A DNA stretch of 64,000 bases, taken from JBJGXI01 sp045635475. GTDB lineage: Bacteria; Bacillota; Bacilli; Bacillales; Amphibacillaceae. The notes below the pieces were generated by a model. That model did not search any database and had not been told where the DNA came from. It saw nothing but the letters and a program-made list of their open reading frames with translations. The DNA lies in NCBI RefSeq assembly GCF_045635475.1, contig NZ_JBJGXI010000017.1, forward strand, positions 27,414 through 91,413. The letters are read 5' to 3'. This document shows, piece after piece, positions 17,106 to 26,479 of this stretch (position 1 is the stretch's first letter; each line of letters begins with the position of its first letter). Position numbers and translations under genes: made by a program.

Positions 17106-17222
17106 TTACTGTGGATTGCCTCTAGATGGTGATTTAGTTTTATTTCTTTTTTGTTCATCTGGTTTCTTCGTATCTGGATTAGTTGGTTTATAATTTGGTT
17201 TTCCCTTATTCTCACCTGCCAT
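17106..17222 (-). CDS. Small basic proline-rich protein, 38 residues
   Basis: ATG 17222 follows a strong GGGAGGGAT ribosome binding site; the product starts MAGENKGKPNYKPTNPDTKK and ends SPSRGNPQ. It is polar, basic and disordered, without Cys or hydrophobic stretches. The style resembles minor small acid-soluble spore or cell-wall associated peptides of Bacillaceae, but I do not recognise the family. Codon use and binding site make it a credible gene. Confidence 0.6.
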   Translation of the reverse strand: MAGENKGKPNYKPTNPDTKKPDEQKRNKTKSPSRGNPQ

Positions 17223-17284
17223 GTGAATCCCTCCCTATCCTTATATTGTTATTATCGTAACCTTTATGTATTGAAATATGCATA

Positions 17285-17318
17285 ATAGTAGAGCCCACAT
17301 GCTTGTAGACTCTACTAT
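17285..17318 (-). terminator. Terminator of the holin-like gene
   Basis: ATAGTAGAG ... CTCTACTAT, followed by TATG on the minus strand. Lies 17 bases after the stop of the gene at 17336; the T run is weak. Confidence 0.6.
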
Positions 17319-17335
17319 CATGTAAAATGGTATAG

Positions 17336-17611
17336 CTACTTGCGTTGTTCAGTTCCTTTCGATGTACCATTTCTTCGTTTCACCATTTCGAATAATCCCG
17401 TCGCAGCTAGTCCTGCAACACCACCCGCCCATAACCTTGATCCTAATCCTAAACTTGTTATTGGAAATGCTAAAGATCCCAACAAAATACCAATCATCAA
17501 ACTGATTAGTGGAATATAGTTTTTTTCCACATCTACTGTCTTTTTAACAAGTTGAACAAGTGCAGAAACAATTGGAGCTAAAACGGATGCAAAAGATAAC
17601 ACTTGGTCCAT
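17336..17611 (-). CDS. Small membrane protein, phage-holin-like
   Basis: From ATG 17611, chosen because GAGGTGAT lies just upstream, the protein has 91 residues. An amphipathic start (MDQVLSFASVLAPIVSALVQ) is followed by two hydrophobic helices (about residues 28-45 and 52-72) and a basic tail (VKRRNGTSKGTEQRK). This is the layout of class II holin-like proteins that Bacillaceae keep outside prophages. No endolysin or other phage gene is near, so it is not evidence of a prophage. Function uncertain. Confidence 0.6.
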   Translation of the reverse strand: MDQVLSFASVLAPIVSALVQLVKKTVDVEKNYIPLISLMIGILLGSLAFPITSLGLGSRLWAGGVAGLAATGLFEMVKRRNGTSKGTEQRK

Positions 17612-17761
17612 ATTTATCACCTCATAAGAAGTGTACGAGCGTCCACATCGAATGATGACTACAATATTGATCATGTCTGTTATCTTATTTTGACTCAACA
17701 TCCAGTAACGAAAGCTAGGTTTCATTTTCTCACGCTTTTTAATTTTTAATTACATTTTTAG

Positions 17762-17870
17762 CAAATGTCATAAAACTGGTTTTCAGCTATCCTCATCTAT
17801 ATATATTGTAATTAAACCGTTTCCGAAATCTTATGGATGTAGATAGCTGTATAAGATCATTATGAAATTG
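17762..17870 (-). repeat. 109-bp palindromic element, copy 3 (inverted)
   Basis: Reverse complement matches copy 1 end to end: CAATTTCATAATGATCTTAT, CAGCTATCTACATCC, CGGTTTAATTACA and GAGGATAGCTGAAAAC appear in the same order, and the length is again 109 bases. One inner arm has drifted. Confidence 0.82.
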
Positions 17871-17992
17871 ACTCTCATCTAATCTTTTACATGTATTAAT
17901 ACTCTCTTTCTGATATGATTTACTAAGCACTGTATTCTAATTATCTTAATCAGCCATTTACCAAACAAATCAGCTTAGGAGTGTAACCCTTT

Positions 17993-19180
17993 ATGAATAA
18001 AAAAGACATCGCAAACATTCGCAAACAATTTAAAGTAGATAATGAATTTATGAAAATGCGTGAGATATTTAATGTTTATATTATGAAAGAATCAAGCGAG
18101 ATTTATCACTATGAAAGCCAGCCTTTTGAAATGCTAGATCAGGATCAGCAAGAGTTATTCATGGGGAATTTCAAAAAAGTACTTAGCGGTCAACTCGATG
18201 AGAAGTTATTTGAATTAAAATTTAAGCGGGATATAGAAAATAGCAGTCAGCTCATTCTTCATCAAGGCTTACTAGGTAGTGATGATGATTGGCGTGAAAA
18301 AATGCTATTAATCGTAGAAAAAATGCTAAAAGACAAACAATATGAGATGGATCTCGTCGTTACATTCATCCGTGGTGAATATTTTAAGGCAATGAAGCGA
18401 ACGAATGAAGAAACTGAGGAAAATGGACGAGATACAGTTTATTCTCACTCGTTTATTCTTTGCAGCATTAATAAAACACAGGACCCCAAAAAGGAGTTGC
18501 TTTTTGACTATGTCGAGAAGGAGTTCAAGTATAATATCGTCGTAAATCCTATCATTAATTTAAATCAACCAGTTGGTGGATTTTTATTTCCTTGTTTCAC
18601 CAATAGTGCTGCTGATGTTAATCATGTTTTATACGCAACAGCTAAAGCATTTGAACCCGATCACGAATTTATTGAAGAAGTTTTAGATGCCGAGGAGACA
18701 ATGACTGCAAAGGACGACAAGGCCGTATTTGAGGAAATTGTCAAAGATGTCACCAAAGATCAGTTGAACACATCGACACTGGCCAGTGTGTATGAAGAAA
18801 TTCATCGTGTAATGGAAGATACAGATGAAGAAGATACACCGAGATTAGACTACAAAGACGTAGAACGAGTATTAAAAATGAGCGGAATAGAAGAAATAGA
18901 TACAGAGAAAGTCAAATCTTCCTTTCAACGCGTTGTCGATGATGAACAGTATGAACTGAAAGCAAGTAGCATCATCCCGAAATACAACTCGAAATCTATC
19001 AAAATCGACACAAAGCTTGCCAAAATATCGATCAGCCCGCAAGATTTAAAATTTGTAAGACAGGTTCACCTTTCAGGGAAACGTTACCTGATGATTGAAG
19101 TCGAGGAGGACACTGTGATTGAAGGGTTTCGAATGATTCCGGAGGCTTTTGCAAATAAAGCGGAAGAAAATACAGATTAA
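17993..19180 (+). CDS. DUF4317 family protein
   Basis: 395 residues, matching the DUF4317 family, whose members open with MNKKDIANIRKQFKVDNEFM and contain GRDTVYSHSFILCSINKTQD and a segment like LFDYVEKEFKYNIVVNPIIN. The family is widespread in Firmicutes and has no known function. The protein is soluble, acidic and free of signal peptide or membrane segments; the C-terminal third (about 275-380) looks like a separate alpha/beta domain. GGAGTG precedes ATG 17993. It stands alone between repeat copy 3 and the histidine/tyrosine-rich gene. Confidence 0.85.
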   Translation: MNKKDIANIRKQFKVDNEFMKMREIFNVYIMKESSEIYHYESQPFEMLDQDQQELFMGNFKKVLSGQLDEKLFELKFKRDIENSSQLILHQGLLGSDDDWREKMLLIVEKMLKDKQYEMDLVVTFIRGEYFKAMKRTNEETEENGRDTVYSHSFILCSINKTQDPKKELLFDYVEKEFKYNIVVNPIINLNQPVGGFLFPCFTNSAADVNHVLYATAKAFEPDHEFIEEVLDAEETMTAKDDKAVFEEIVKDVTKDQLNTSTLASVYEEIHRVMEDTDEEDTPRLDYKDVERVLKMSGIEEIDTEKVKSSFQRVVDDEQYELKASSIIPKYNSKSIKIDTKLAKISISPQDLKFVRQVHLSGKRYLMIEVEEDTVIEGFRMIPEAFANKAEENTD

Positions 19181-19265
19181 TTTGTAATATATTGCACCAT
19201 CGAAGTCATATCCCCCTTCCTTATCATATGCTAAAGAAACGTCGCATAGAAGAAAGGTGAGGTTA

Positions 19266-19565
19266 ATGACTTATAATGATTATAGCAACAACAGACCCGT
19301 CCACGGTGGTGGCGGACATGCAAGTTGGGGACATGGAGCAGGGCATGCAACATGGGGACATGGCGGTGGCTATCATGGGCATCATCCCTATCACCCTTAT
19401 CACCCTTATCACCCTGGATTTGCTGCTGGTGCGGCAACAGGATTAGTAGTCGGAGCTGCTGCATCCCCTGGTCCATACCCAGTACCAGTGCCTGCCTACC
19501 CTGCTTATCCGTATCCATACCCTTATCCATATCCAGCGCCGTCTCCATATTATCCACAAGGATGA
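19266..19565 (+). CDS. His/Gly/Tyr/Pro-rich small protein
   Basis: 99 residues from ATG 19266, with AAGGTGAGG upstream. Three parts: Gly/His-rich (HGGGGHASWGHGAGHATWGH), then three repeats of His-Pro-Tyr (HHPYHPYHPYHP), a short glycine-zipper hydrophobic stretch (GFAAGAATGLVVGAAA, about residues 50-65), and a Pro/Tyr tail (PYPYPYPYPAP). The DNA under the HPY part is a short tandem repeat (CACCCTTAT). Such composition suggests a surface, spore-coat or metal-binding peptide; none of this is proven. The strong terminator right after supports a real transcript. Confidence 0.7.
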   Translation: MTYNDYSNNRPVHGGGGHASWGHGAGHATWGHGGGYHGHHPYHPYHPYHPGFAAGAATGLVVGAAASPGPYPVPVPAYPAYPYPYPYPYPAPSPYYPQG

Positions 19566-19569
19566 ACGA

Positions 19570-19598
19570 AAACAGAGACCTAGGTGGTCTCTGTTTTT
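19570..19598 (+). terminator. Terminator of the His/Gly-rich gene
   Basis: AACAGAGACC-taggt-GGTCTCTGTT followed by TTTTG; starts five bases after the stop codon. Confidence 0.9.
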
Positions 19599-19802
19599 TG
19601 CATGAATAGGATTTATTTGAATACGTAAAACAAGCACAAGATTCTTATCATCTTACTTTCCTAGAATTACAAAATCCGGATCGACTAGTGTTGCAAATTG
19701 ACATGTCTTACCTTGATCTTGTGATGTAGATTTGCCAATACCTTAACCACCAAAGTAATCACCTTGTGGCTCTTGATTGACTAGTATCCCCATCTGTTCT
19801 GT

Positions 19803-21632
19803 CTATAGCCAACTAAATAAAGCCATTAACCGTGCCCAGAAGCCTTTCTTCTCCCCACTTTCTTCAGTTGCAGTATCTTCTTCATCTTTTGTAATGCTTT
19901 CTGTTTTGATGACAAATTGTACGTTGTTCACTTGCTTATTTTGCTCAGATACAAACGATACAGGTTCAAAATCAGACTTATCATACTCATCCATCATGGT
20001 ATCGATCTCCTGCTTAATTTCCTCTGGCATATTCTTGGTGTTCTCGTTTAATTCATTTGTTCCTTCATGAAGTTCACCAACACCTGACTCAAGGTCACTT
20101 GTGCCATCAGATACCTGCACTAATCCTGAGTGAAGCTCACCGTAGTTGCTTGAAAGTTCGGAGACTCCACCCATATAACCTTCTAAACCTTTATGAAACT
20201 CACCGTAATTAGAAGCTAACGTTGACATACCTTCTTGAAGCTGTGTTATTTGACCTGCAACATTCATATCCTCAAATGCTTTTAGACTACTGGAAATCGA
20301 TGTTAATGTGTCTTGTAATGAAGTAATTGAGCCATTCATATCGTCTAAATGCTGTTCCAGTGTATGGAACGCTTCTATCACTCTAGCATAATTTTCTTTT
20401 GCAATTATCGCTAGATTATATGACTCTACTAATTGATCAATTGTTTTTCTCTTCTCTTCATCGTCAATACTTTTATAAAGTTCATCTATTTCCTCAGAAA
20501 TATCAGCTTCTGGTATCGACTCCATCGTATCATCTAATTCTTTTAATGCATCACCGTAGTTTTCTTCTAGTTCTGATAACCAATCTGCGGTTTCGTTAAG
20601 TCCGTCTGCAATTTCAGGTAAGACATCCGTGATCTGCTTTAACTCATCAAGATTAACATCCATGTCACCCTCATTTAGAGAATTACTAATCGTAGTAAGA
20701 GAGGTCTCAATTGTTGTAGACGCATCAATTAAACTTGATGAATTAGAATCTAACTCCGCAATTCCATTTTGAAAAGATTTCGAACCATTTTGTAGCTCAT
20801 TAACACCATCATTTAATTGTGATGCACCATTCTTTAGATCAGAAACACCTGAATTAATACTAGAAATAGCATCACTCAATGTTTCTATTTCATTTGTCAT
20901 TTCTTCCGTGTCTAGAGAATCGATCGCCATGGAAGAAGGAACTCCTGAAATTTCCATTCCTTGCATTTCAAAACCTTTAACATTAGCGTTTAAAGTGAAA
21001 TTACCTTCTTTTTCTGGCATCACCGTAAACGTTACTTGTTTATTTGCTCCGGCATTTGCAATAGATGCATCACCCGCAGTGACGTTCTCGAAAACATCTG
21101 CATCAAGCGTTAAAGATATCTGTAATAAATAGTTGTTATAAAAAGCATTATTTACATTTCCGTTTGCGGAAGTGTGTATGTTCATTTCAAATTGTCCATC
21201 TTCACCTAACAGATCTTCTGGAGCCACTGCTTTTCCATCTAACTGATAAGCGACAGAAATATCCCATGGTATAGATTTGTCTTGCATGTTCCCTTGATAA
21301 TAAAAATCGCCTTCTGGTGCGTCGATTTGCACCTTGTTACCTTCTTGCTCAATTTCGGTCAAATTAGTCAAGTTTTCAACATCGGAATATGCACCATAGT
21401 CGACGATTGTTCCTGCTTTGGTAACGTCAAATATGTTGACCACATAAATATTTTTCTTTGCACCAGTAGCACTTAACGTGGCATAAATCACTTCATCCTT
21501 TGAAGTAACTTCGCCACTTGTTTGTACCGGATCGTCAGCACTGGTGCTTCCACCGGACGCAGCCTGTATCGGATATGAAGGCAAGAGAAGCATAAACGCC
21601 AGTAGAACAAGTAGTTTTTTTCTCATCATCAT
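19803..21632 (-). CDS. Secreted heptad-repeat (YhgE-type) protein
   Basis: 609 residues. A signal peptide (KKLLVLLAFMLLLPSYPIQA, residues 4-25) is followed by a beta-rich domain of about 200 residues. From about 250 to 570 come repeated leucine/glycine heptads such as LKNGASQLNDGVNELQNGSK and YGELHSGLVQVSDGTSDLES, the pattern of YhgE/Pip-like proteins. It ends in a Trp-rich hydrophobic tail (FWARLMALFSWL) that may touch the membrane. The next gene upstream on the strand, 111 bases away, is an MMPL transporter, and a TetR gene diverges from that. It probably acts as an outer partner or envelope spacer for the transporter. The substrate is unknown. Confidence 0.8.
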   Translation of the reverse strand: MMMRKKLLVLLAFMLLLPSYPIQAASGGSTSADDPVQTSGEVTSKDEVIYATLSATGAKKNIYVVNIFDVTKAGTIVDYGAYSDVENLTNLTEIEQEGNKVQIDAPEGDFYYQGNMQDKSIPWDISVAYQLDGKAVAPEDLLGEDGQFEMNIHTSANGNVNNAFYNNYLLQISLTLDADVFENVTAGDASIANAGANKQVTFTVMPEKEGNFTLNANVKGFEMQGMEISGVPSSMAIDSLDTEEMTNEIETLSDAISSINSGVSDLKNGASQLNDGVNELQNGSKSFQNGIAELDSNSSSLIDASTTIETSLTTISNSLNEGDMDVNLDELKQITDVLPEIADGLNETADWLSELEENYGDALKELDDTMESIPEADISEEIDELYKSIDDEEKRKTIDQLVESYNLAIIAKENYARVIEAFHTLEQHLDDMNGSITSLQDTLTSISSSLKAFEDMNVAGQITQLQEGMSTLASNYGEFHKGLEGYMGGVSELSSNYGELHSGLVQVSDGTSDLESGVGELHEGTNELNENTKNMPEEIKQEIDTMMDEYDKSDFEPVSFVSEQNKQVNNVQFVIKTESITKDEEDTATEESGEKKGFWARLMALFSWL

Positions 21633-21743
21633 TCTCCTTATAAAGTGAAGCTTATATCAGTGGGGTTTTATTCATTCCCCTTTTGTTAGTTGAAGTACTT
21701 AGATTGTTACATTCATTATACTTTCTAATTGAATTAAACATCT

Positions 21744-23825
21744 CTATTTTGTCTGTTCTGTGTTGCGATTTTCACCGCGGAAAAAATTTGCTTTCCACGT
21801 TGTTTTGTCAATAATTTTGTCAAAAATCAACAGCATGGCTGGCAGGAAGAAAACAACCAAGATAAAGGCAAGCAATGCTCCTCGACCAAGTAGTAACCCA
21901 ATCGAGCCTACTATCGGATTGGACGAGGTAATCCATAAAATAAACCCGACACTCGATAAGATCGATGCAGAAATGGAAATGGAGAAAATTTTCTGATCAA
22001 TCGTCTCTTTTATCGCCGCTAGAGCAGGTAACTCTTTCCTTCTCTCCTTATAATCCTCAGTCAGTAAGATTGCATAATCAACTGTTGCGGCTAGCTGCAC
22101 AGTACTAATAATTAAGTAACCAACAAAAACAAGTGAAGTATCCGTGAAGTACGGAACAGATAAATTGACCCAAACAGCCGTTTGAATAGTCAATAATAGT
22201 ACAACTGGAATGGAAATCGATTTAAATGTTACCAGTAACACAATAGCAATCGCAATAACGGTTACTAGATTAACAACCGTATTATCTTGTCTGACAATGT
22301 TTCTCATATCATACAAGGTAACACTTTCTCCAAGTGTATAGGATTTGTCACCATAGTAACTTGAAGTTATTTCCTTCACCTCATCAATAACAGAAAAAGC
22401 AACTTCGCCTTCCTTATCGGTATCCGTGTATAAGGTGATTCGACTATAGTTGTCAGAATAAAATTGCTCTACTACAGATTCCTCTATATATTCAGTTGGT
22501 ATGACTGAGCTAACCATATTTGGGTAAGACACAACACTTGTGATATGTTCCACGTTTCCAAGGGCATCCGTTAACTCCGTTTCCTTAGCCATATTGCCTT
22601 TTGGAACAAGGACAACCATTGGAGTCGAACGCCCAAATGCCTCGTCAATTTCTATTATATCGCTACCGACCCGAGTTGTTTCCGGTTGCTCTCCAGTACC
22701 ATAAATAAAGTTCGTGTTACTTTGTGCCAAAAAGCTAGGTACAACGACTAGGAATACAAGGATTAAGCTAATAAATCTCACTTTCATTACGGATCCACTA
22801 ATCTTCCACGTACTTGGAATTAGCGGTTTATGCTCTGTTTTATCCATCCATTTATAGAACCATAAAGTCAGCGCAGGCAAAAAGACCATCACACTAATAA
22901 AACTTAATACGATCCCCTTTACAAGGTTTATACCAAGATCGGACCCGATTTCAAAATCCATCAGTGTAAGTGCTAAAAAGCCAAAGAATGTTGTTGCAGC
23001 ACTCGCTGCGATCGCTGGAAATGATCGTTTTATCGCCAACTGCATAGCTTCTTCAACATTACTCGTTTGTCTTCTATAATGAGAAAAACTATGTAGTAGA
23101 AATATAGCATAATCTAGAGATACAGCTAACTGCAGAATGGGACTAACCGATTGTGTAACAAACGATACTTCTCCAAGAAAGATGTTCGTTCCTAAGTTAA
23201 TTAAAACTGAAACACCGATTGCAGTGAGGAAAAACACTGGCTCAATCCAAGAATTGGTCGATAAAACAAGAATCAAGATAATAATCGGCACGAGCAATGC
23301 GGCTGCATACATTGATTCCGATCCAGCCATTTTCTGAGAGCTAGCTGTATCAATAGCACCTCCGGAAACTGCATTTTCCTCACCAATTAACTCATAAATC
23401 GCATCGGAAATCGAGACTTCATCTCCTTCACGAATACTTAAAGAGAAAAGTGCTTTATTATCCTTATAGTACGACTCAACTGTATCCTGATCTGCTAATT
23501 CTAATGGTGTTTTTAAATCTATTGCATCATCCAACCACATTACGCCAGAAACACCATCAATTGCTGCTAGTCTTTCTTTATACACCAATGCCTCCTGGAC
23601 GGTCACATCATGAATCATTACGCGTGCATTGGGAACGGACCCATCGAACTCTGCGTCCATAATATCCATAGCTTCTGTTGAAGGTGCATCATCCGGCAAG
23701 TAATCTACCATATTGTAATTCACAGATACAAGATTCATTACGATAGCAGAAATTGCAGCTGCAATAAAAAACAAGACTACAATACTTTTTTTATGTTTAA
23801 TCACCTGTGCTGTAAGATCTATCAT
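21744..23825 (-). CDS. MMPL/RND-type transporter
   Basis: 693 residues from ATG 23825, selected because AAGGAGTGG is just upstream and the first membrane helix follows (HKKSIVVLFFIAAAISAIVM). The layout is that of MMPL proteins: helix 1, an external domain, five helices with YAIFLLHSFSHYRR, then the pattern again (external domain about 400-510, then YAILLTEDYKERRKE and the final helices). These use the proton gradient to export lipids, drugs or peptides. The longer open frame to 23936 would run into the TetR operator. It forms an operon with the heptad-repeat protein gene. Confidence 0.92.
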   Translation of the reverse strand: MIDLTAQVIKHKKSIVVLFFIAAAISAIVMNLVSVNYNMVDYLPDDAPSTEAMDIMDAEFDGSVPNARVMIHDVTVQEALVYKERLAAIDGVSGVMWLDDAIDLKTPLELADQDTVESYYKDNKALFSLSIREGDEVSISDAIYELIGEENAVSGGAIDTASSQKMAGSESMYAAALLVPIIILILVLSTNSWIEPVFFLTAIGVSVLINLGTNIFLGEVSFVTQSVSPILQLAVSLDYAIFLLHSFSHYRRQTSNVEEAMQLAIKRSFPAIAASAATTFFGFLALTLMDFEIGSDLGINLVKGIVLSFISVMVFLPALTLWFYKWMDKTEHKPLIPSTWKISGSVMKVRFISLILVFLVVVPSFLAQSNTNFIYGTGEQPETTRVGSDIIEIDEAFGRSTPMVVLVPKGNMAKETELTDALGNVEHITSVVSYPNMVSSVIPTEYIEESVVEQFYSDNYSRITLYTDTDKEGEVAFSVIDEVKEITSSYYGDKSYTLGESVTLYDMRNIVRQDNTVVNLVTVIAIAIVLLVTFKSISIPVVLLLTIQTAVWVNLSVPYFTDTSLVFVGYLIISTVQLAATVDYAILLTEDYKERRKELPALAAIKETIDQKIFSISISASILSSVGFILWITSSNPIVGSIGLLLGRGALLAFILVVFFLPAMLLIFDKIIDKTTWKANFFRGENRNTEQTK

Positions 23826-23909
23826 AACCACTCCTTCTTGCATCAATATCTCCATACAATTATAATGACACTGTGTTGTTTTATCAACAAACAGTTTTTT
23901 AGCAAACGT

Positions 23910-23939
23910 ACAGTATAAAACAGATAGCGTTTTCACTGT
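23910..23939. promoter_or_regulatory. Dyad operator between MMPL and TetR genes
   Basis: ACAGTATAAAAC-agatagc-GTTTTCACTGT: an interrupted inverted repeat of about 30 bases in the divergent intergenic region, the expected binding site of the TetR protein encoded next to it. Confidence 0.65.
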
Positions 23940-23959
23940 TGGATAAAGGGTGTGAAACT

Positions 23960-24526
23960 ATGTCAAACGAGAAGTTAGATCGAAGGAAAAAGTACACAAG
24001 AATGGTATTAAAAGAAAGCTTGATGGAGTTATTAAAAGAAAAACCAATTGCCGCAATCACTGTGAAGGAAATTTGTGAGGTTGCAGATATTAATCGTTCC
24101 ACATTTTATTCGCATTTTGCTGATCATTATGCACTGCTTGCACAGATTGAAGAAGAACTCATCTATGATTTGAATGAATATCTCAACCAAATAAATTTGA
24201 ACGCCGACACAGAGGCACTTCAAATCACCGAAAAAATAATCGAATATGTAGCAGTGAATAAGGATGTTTGTCAAATATTACTGAGTGAACACTTAGATTC
24301 TGCATTTTTAAAGCGTGTCGTTACTGTCGCACACGATTACACCGTTAAAAGTTTAATCGATTCCAAAAATTTGGAAGAAGACTTATCCAGTTATGCTAGT
24401 TTATTTGCCATATATGGAAGTATTCATGTGATCGAACACTGGTTAAAAAATGGCATGGACAAATCTCCTGGTGAATTGGCTGAAATCACTACCAAATTAA
24501 CGAATAACGGACTTAATGGATTGTAA
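23960..24526 (+). CDS. TetR/AcrR-family regulator
   Basis: 188 residues from ATG 23960 (AAAGGGTG upstream; a TTG seven codons earlier is less likely). The N-terminal HTH is clear: VLKESLMELLKEKPIAAITV then EVADINRSTFYSHFADHYAL (residues 15-60). The C-terminal part fits the TetR_C family often paired with MMPL exporters. Divergent from the MMPL operon with a dyad between, so it most likely represses that operon and itself until a ligand binds. Confidence 0.9.
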   Translation: MSNEKLDRRKKYTRMVLKESLMELLKEKPIAAITVKEICEVADINRSTFYSHFADHYALLAQIEEELIYDLNEYLNQINLNADTEALQITEKIIEYVAVNKDVCQILLSEHLDSAFLKRVVTVAHDYTVKSLIDSKNLEEDLSSYASLFAIYGSIHVIEHWLKNGMDKSPGELAEITTKLTNNGLNGL

Positions 24527-24563
24527 TTGAGTTTACAGATGATAACTATAAATCCAACATAAC

Positions 24564-24590
24564 CGAACCATACATCTACTGTATGGTTCG
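24564..24590. terminator. Hairpin between convergent tetR and GGDEF genes
   Basis: CGAACCATAC-atctact-GTATGGTTCG, a perfect 10-bp stem four bases from the GGDEF stop. No strong T run on either side, so efficiency is uncertain. Confidence 0.55.
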
Positions 24591-24593
24591 TAT

Positions 24594-26156
24594 CTATGCC
24601 CCAGTATATACATGCACTTGATTACGTCCTGCCTGTTTTGCAGTATATAAAGCTGTATCCGCTTTATTGAGTAACTGATGCAATGTCTCCGCTGTTTCTT
24701 TATTGGCTTCCGCCACGCCAAAGCTCATTGTAACAGAGATAACCCCCACCGTAGATATGAGGGGCTGTGATTCAATGCTTTTGCGAAGTTGATTTGCTAA
24801 TGCTTCACCTTCTGCTAACGTATGTCCTTTAAGCGCGACCACAAATTCTTCTCCTCCGTAGCGAGCAAATAGTGATCCTTGTGTTAACTCTGATTTAAAA
24901 ACCTTAACTACGTGCACGAGCATTTGATCACCTACATAATGACCATAATCATCATTCACACTTTTAAAATAATCTATATCAATTAATATAACGGTGTACG
25001 CAGAGGAAACTTTCTTAGCAACTGCAAAATCTTGTTCACTTTCCTCAAAAAATGCACGGCGATTATAAACTTGTGTAAGATCATCATAAAAAGCTTGTTT
25101 CTCTAATTTTGCTTGCAGCTTTTTTAGTTCAGTAATATCGGTGAAAATCAGCAAAAAACCATTATTATTTTCATGCTGTAGCATCGAAATTCGCACCTGA
25201 TAGATTAATTCCACATTATCTTTGGTCATTCTCAATTCCTTAATGTGCTCAGTAGTCTCTAATGGAAACGAAAAAGCATTCCCTGCATCACACGATATCT
25301 TAGACCAAGCCTGTTCAAAATTCATCCCAAACATCGATTTATGTAACTGTGGAAACATATTTTTACACGCTTGGTTAAACTCTATTAATTGGTGAGATTC
25401 ATTGAGCACAATCACACCATCATTTATGCTATTAAATATCGCATTTTTAGCAATTGGCATAATGGTAAACATCCGTGAAGAGCTAATAGACCACAAATAT
25501 AAAAGTGAAGAAAGCCATAACATCATCGGTACTGGGTCTATCCCTGGTGGTGTAATTCCGAGCAAATAAACAAACGCCGTTAACATTGGGACAAGTTGAC
25601 TACACATTAAAGCAATTAATTGTCGACGATATACTTTCGCGGTTTCCTTCCACCTAGACAGCACGAGTATTTGGGAAGCGAACAAGCAAGCAAATATATA
25701 AGTGCCATGAACAATATACCATATGCCCATTTCCTGGTGAACAAAAGGCGCTCCCAAGATTGGATCAACTTGATACACCCGATAATGCAAATGATGCAGA
25801 TCATTCGTAGCAACCATAACCAACGTAATGAAAGGAACCGTAAGAAGTGCGAATATTCCCCTTTTCGTTATTTTCATTCCCAAATACTTTGTAATAAATA
25901 ACAAACCTAATGGTGGCGAAAACGCTATTCCAACATATTGAAGGTTCGTCCAAAACTTTATTTGCTCCATCGACGTAGACAGTATGCCAAACGCAGAAGC
26001 AAAACAGTAAATCATAATAACCGTAGTATTTAGAATGAAAAATTTAACAATATTAGAAAAGTTATGTCGCTTTATAATTGCGTAAAGGCATAAAAATAAA
26101 TTTAACACACCGGATGTACAGATAAGCGCTATATATGCAGTCAATTGCGGAGTCAC
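24594..26156 (-). CDS. Membrane diguanylate cyclase (7TM, PAS, GGDEF)
   Basis: 520 residues. Seven hydrophobic helices fill residues 5-230 (the 'histidine kinase N-terminal 7TM' type of sensor), then a PAS domain (about 235-345, DGVIVLNESHQLIEFNQACK ... LLIFTDITELKKLQ) and a GGDEF domain (about 355-515). The active site reads ARYGGEEFVVAL, an accepted functional variant, with DDLTQVYNRRAFF and DIDYFKSVNDDYGH, so it should make cyclic di-GMP. The start is GTG 26156 after GAGG. A GGDEF/EAL protein lies 5 kb away, giving two c-di-GMP proteins in the window. Confidence 0.93.
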   Translation of the reverse strand: MTPQLTAYIALICTSGVLNLFLCLYAIIKRHNFSNIVKFFILNTTVIMIYCFASAFGILSTSMEQIKFWTNLQYVGIAFSPPLGLLFITKYLGMKITKRGIFALLTVPFITLVMVATNDLHHLHYRVYQVDPILGAPFVHQEMGIWYIVHGTYIFACLFASQILVLSRWKETAKVYRRQLIALMCSQLVPMLTAFVYLLGITPPGIDPVPMMLWLSSLLYLWSISSSRMFTIMPIAKNAIFNSINDGVIVLNESHQLIEFNQACKNMFPQLHKSMFGMNFEQAWSKISCDAGNAFSFPLETTEHIKELRMTKDNVELIYQVRISMLQHENNNGFLLIFTDITELKKLQAKLEKQAFYDDLTQVYNRRAFFEESEQDFAVAKKVSSAYTVILIDIDYFKSVNDDYGHYVGDQMLVHVVKVFKSELTQGSLFARYGGEEFVVALKGHTLAEGEALANQLRKSIESQPLISTVGVISVTMSFGVAEANKETAETLHQLLNKADTALYTAKQAGRNQVHVYTGA

Positions 26157-26230
26157 ATCTCATACCTCATTTTGACTTTTAATTTAGTTTTTTTTCTAAA
26201 AGAATGTTGTTTTTGAGCAAAATAACTAGA

Positions 26231-26479
26231 ATCCGACGTAGTGTTCTTGATTTCCCCTCCTGGTAGTCGACGTAAGGAGCAATCCCGTTAGCATATGATA
26301 TGCACTTCGACTCCTGATGCCCAGCAAGGGTCATGCAGGCGTTGTCCGACTAGGACGTTTAACCTGTGGTCCTTAAGAAGTGGCATAAGTGAGACCCGCA
26401 GCGCGAGGAGGCTCACTAGCCCCGCGGAAAGTGAAGTGTATCTCCGAAGCAGATTAAACACTCACCAACTACGTCGAAT
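26231..26479 (+). repeat. Repeat family B, copy 1 (CGACGTAG ends)
   Basis: Bounded by ATCCGACGTAGT and ACTACGTCGAAT, a near-perfect terminal inverted repeat, 249 bases. The interior is GC-rich, with phrases such as GTGAGACCCGCAGCGCGAGG and CCCCGCGGAAAGTG that I recall from dispersed repeats in halotolerant Bacillaceae. A 66-codon frame inside is not a gene. Confidence 0.75.

Noticed and set aside
17336..17611. Prophage remnant around the holin-like gene
   Set aside because: No endolysin, structural, integrase or attachment-site sequence nearby; holin-like genes occur alone in Bacillaceae.
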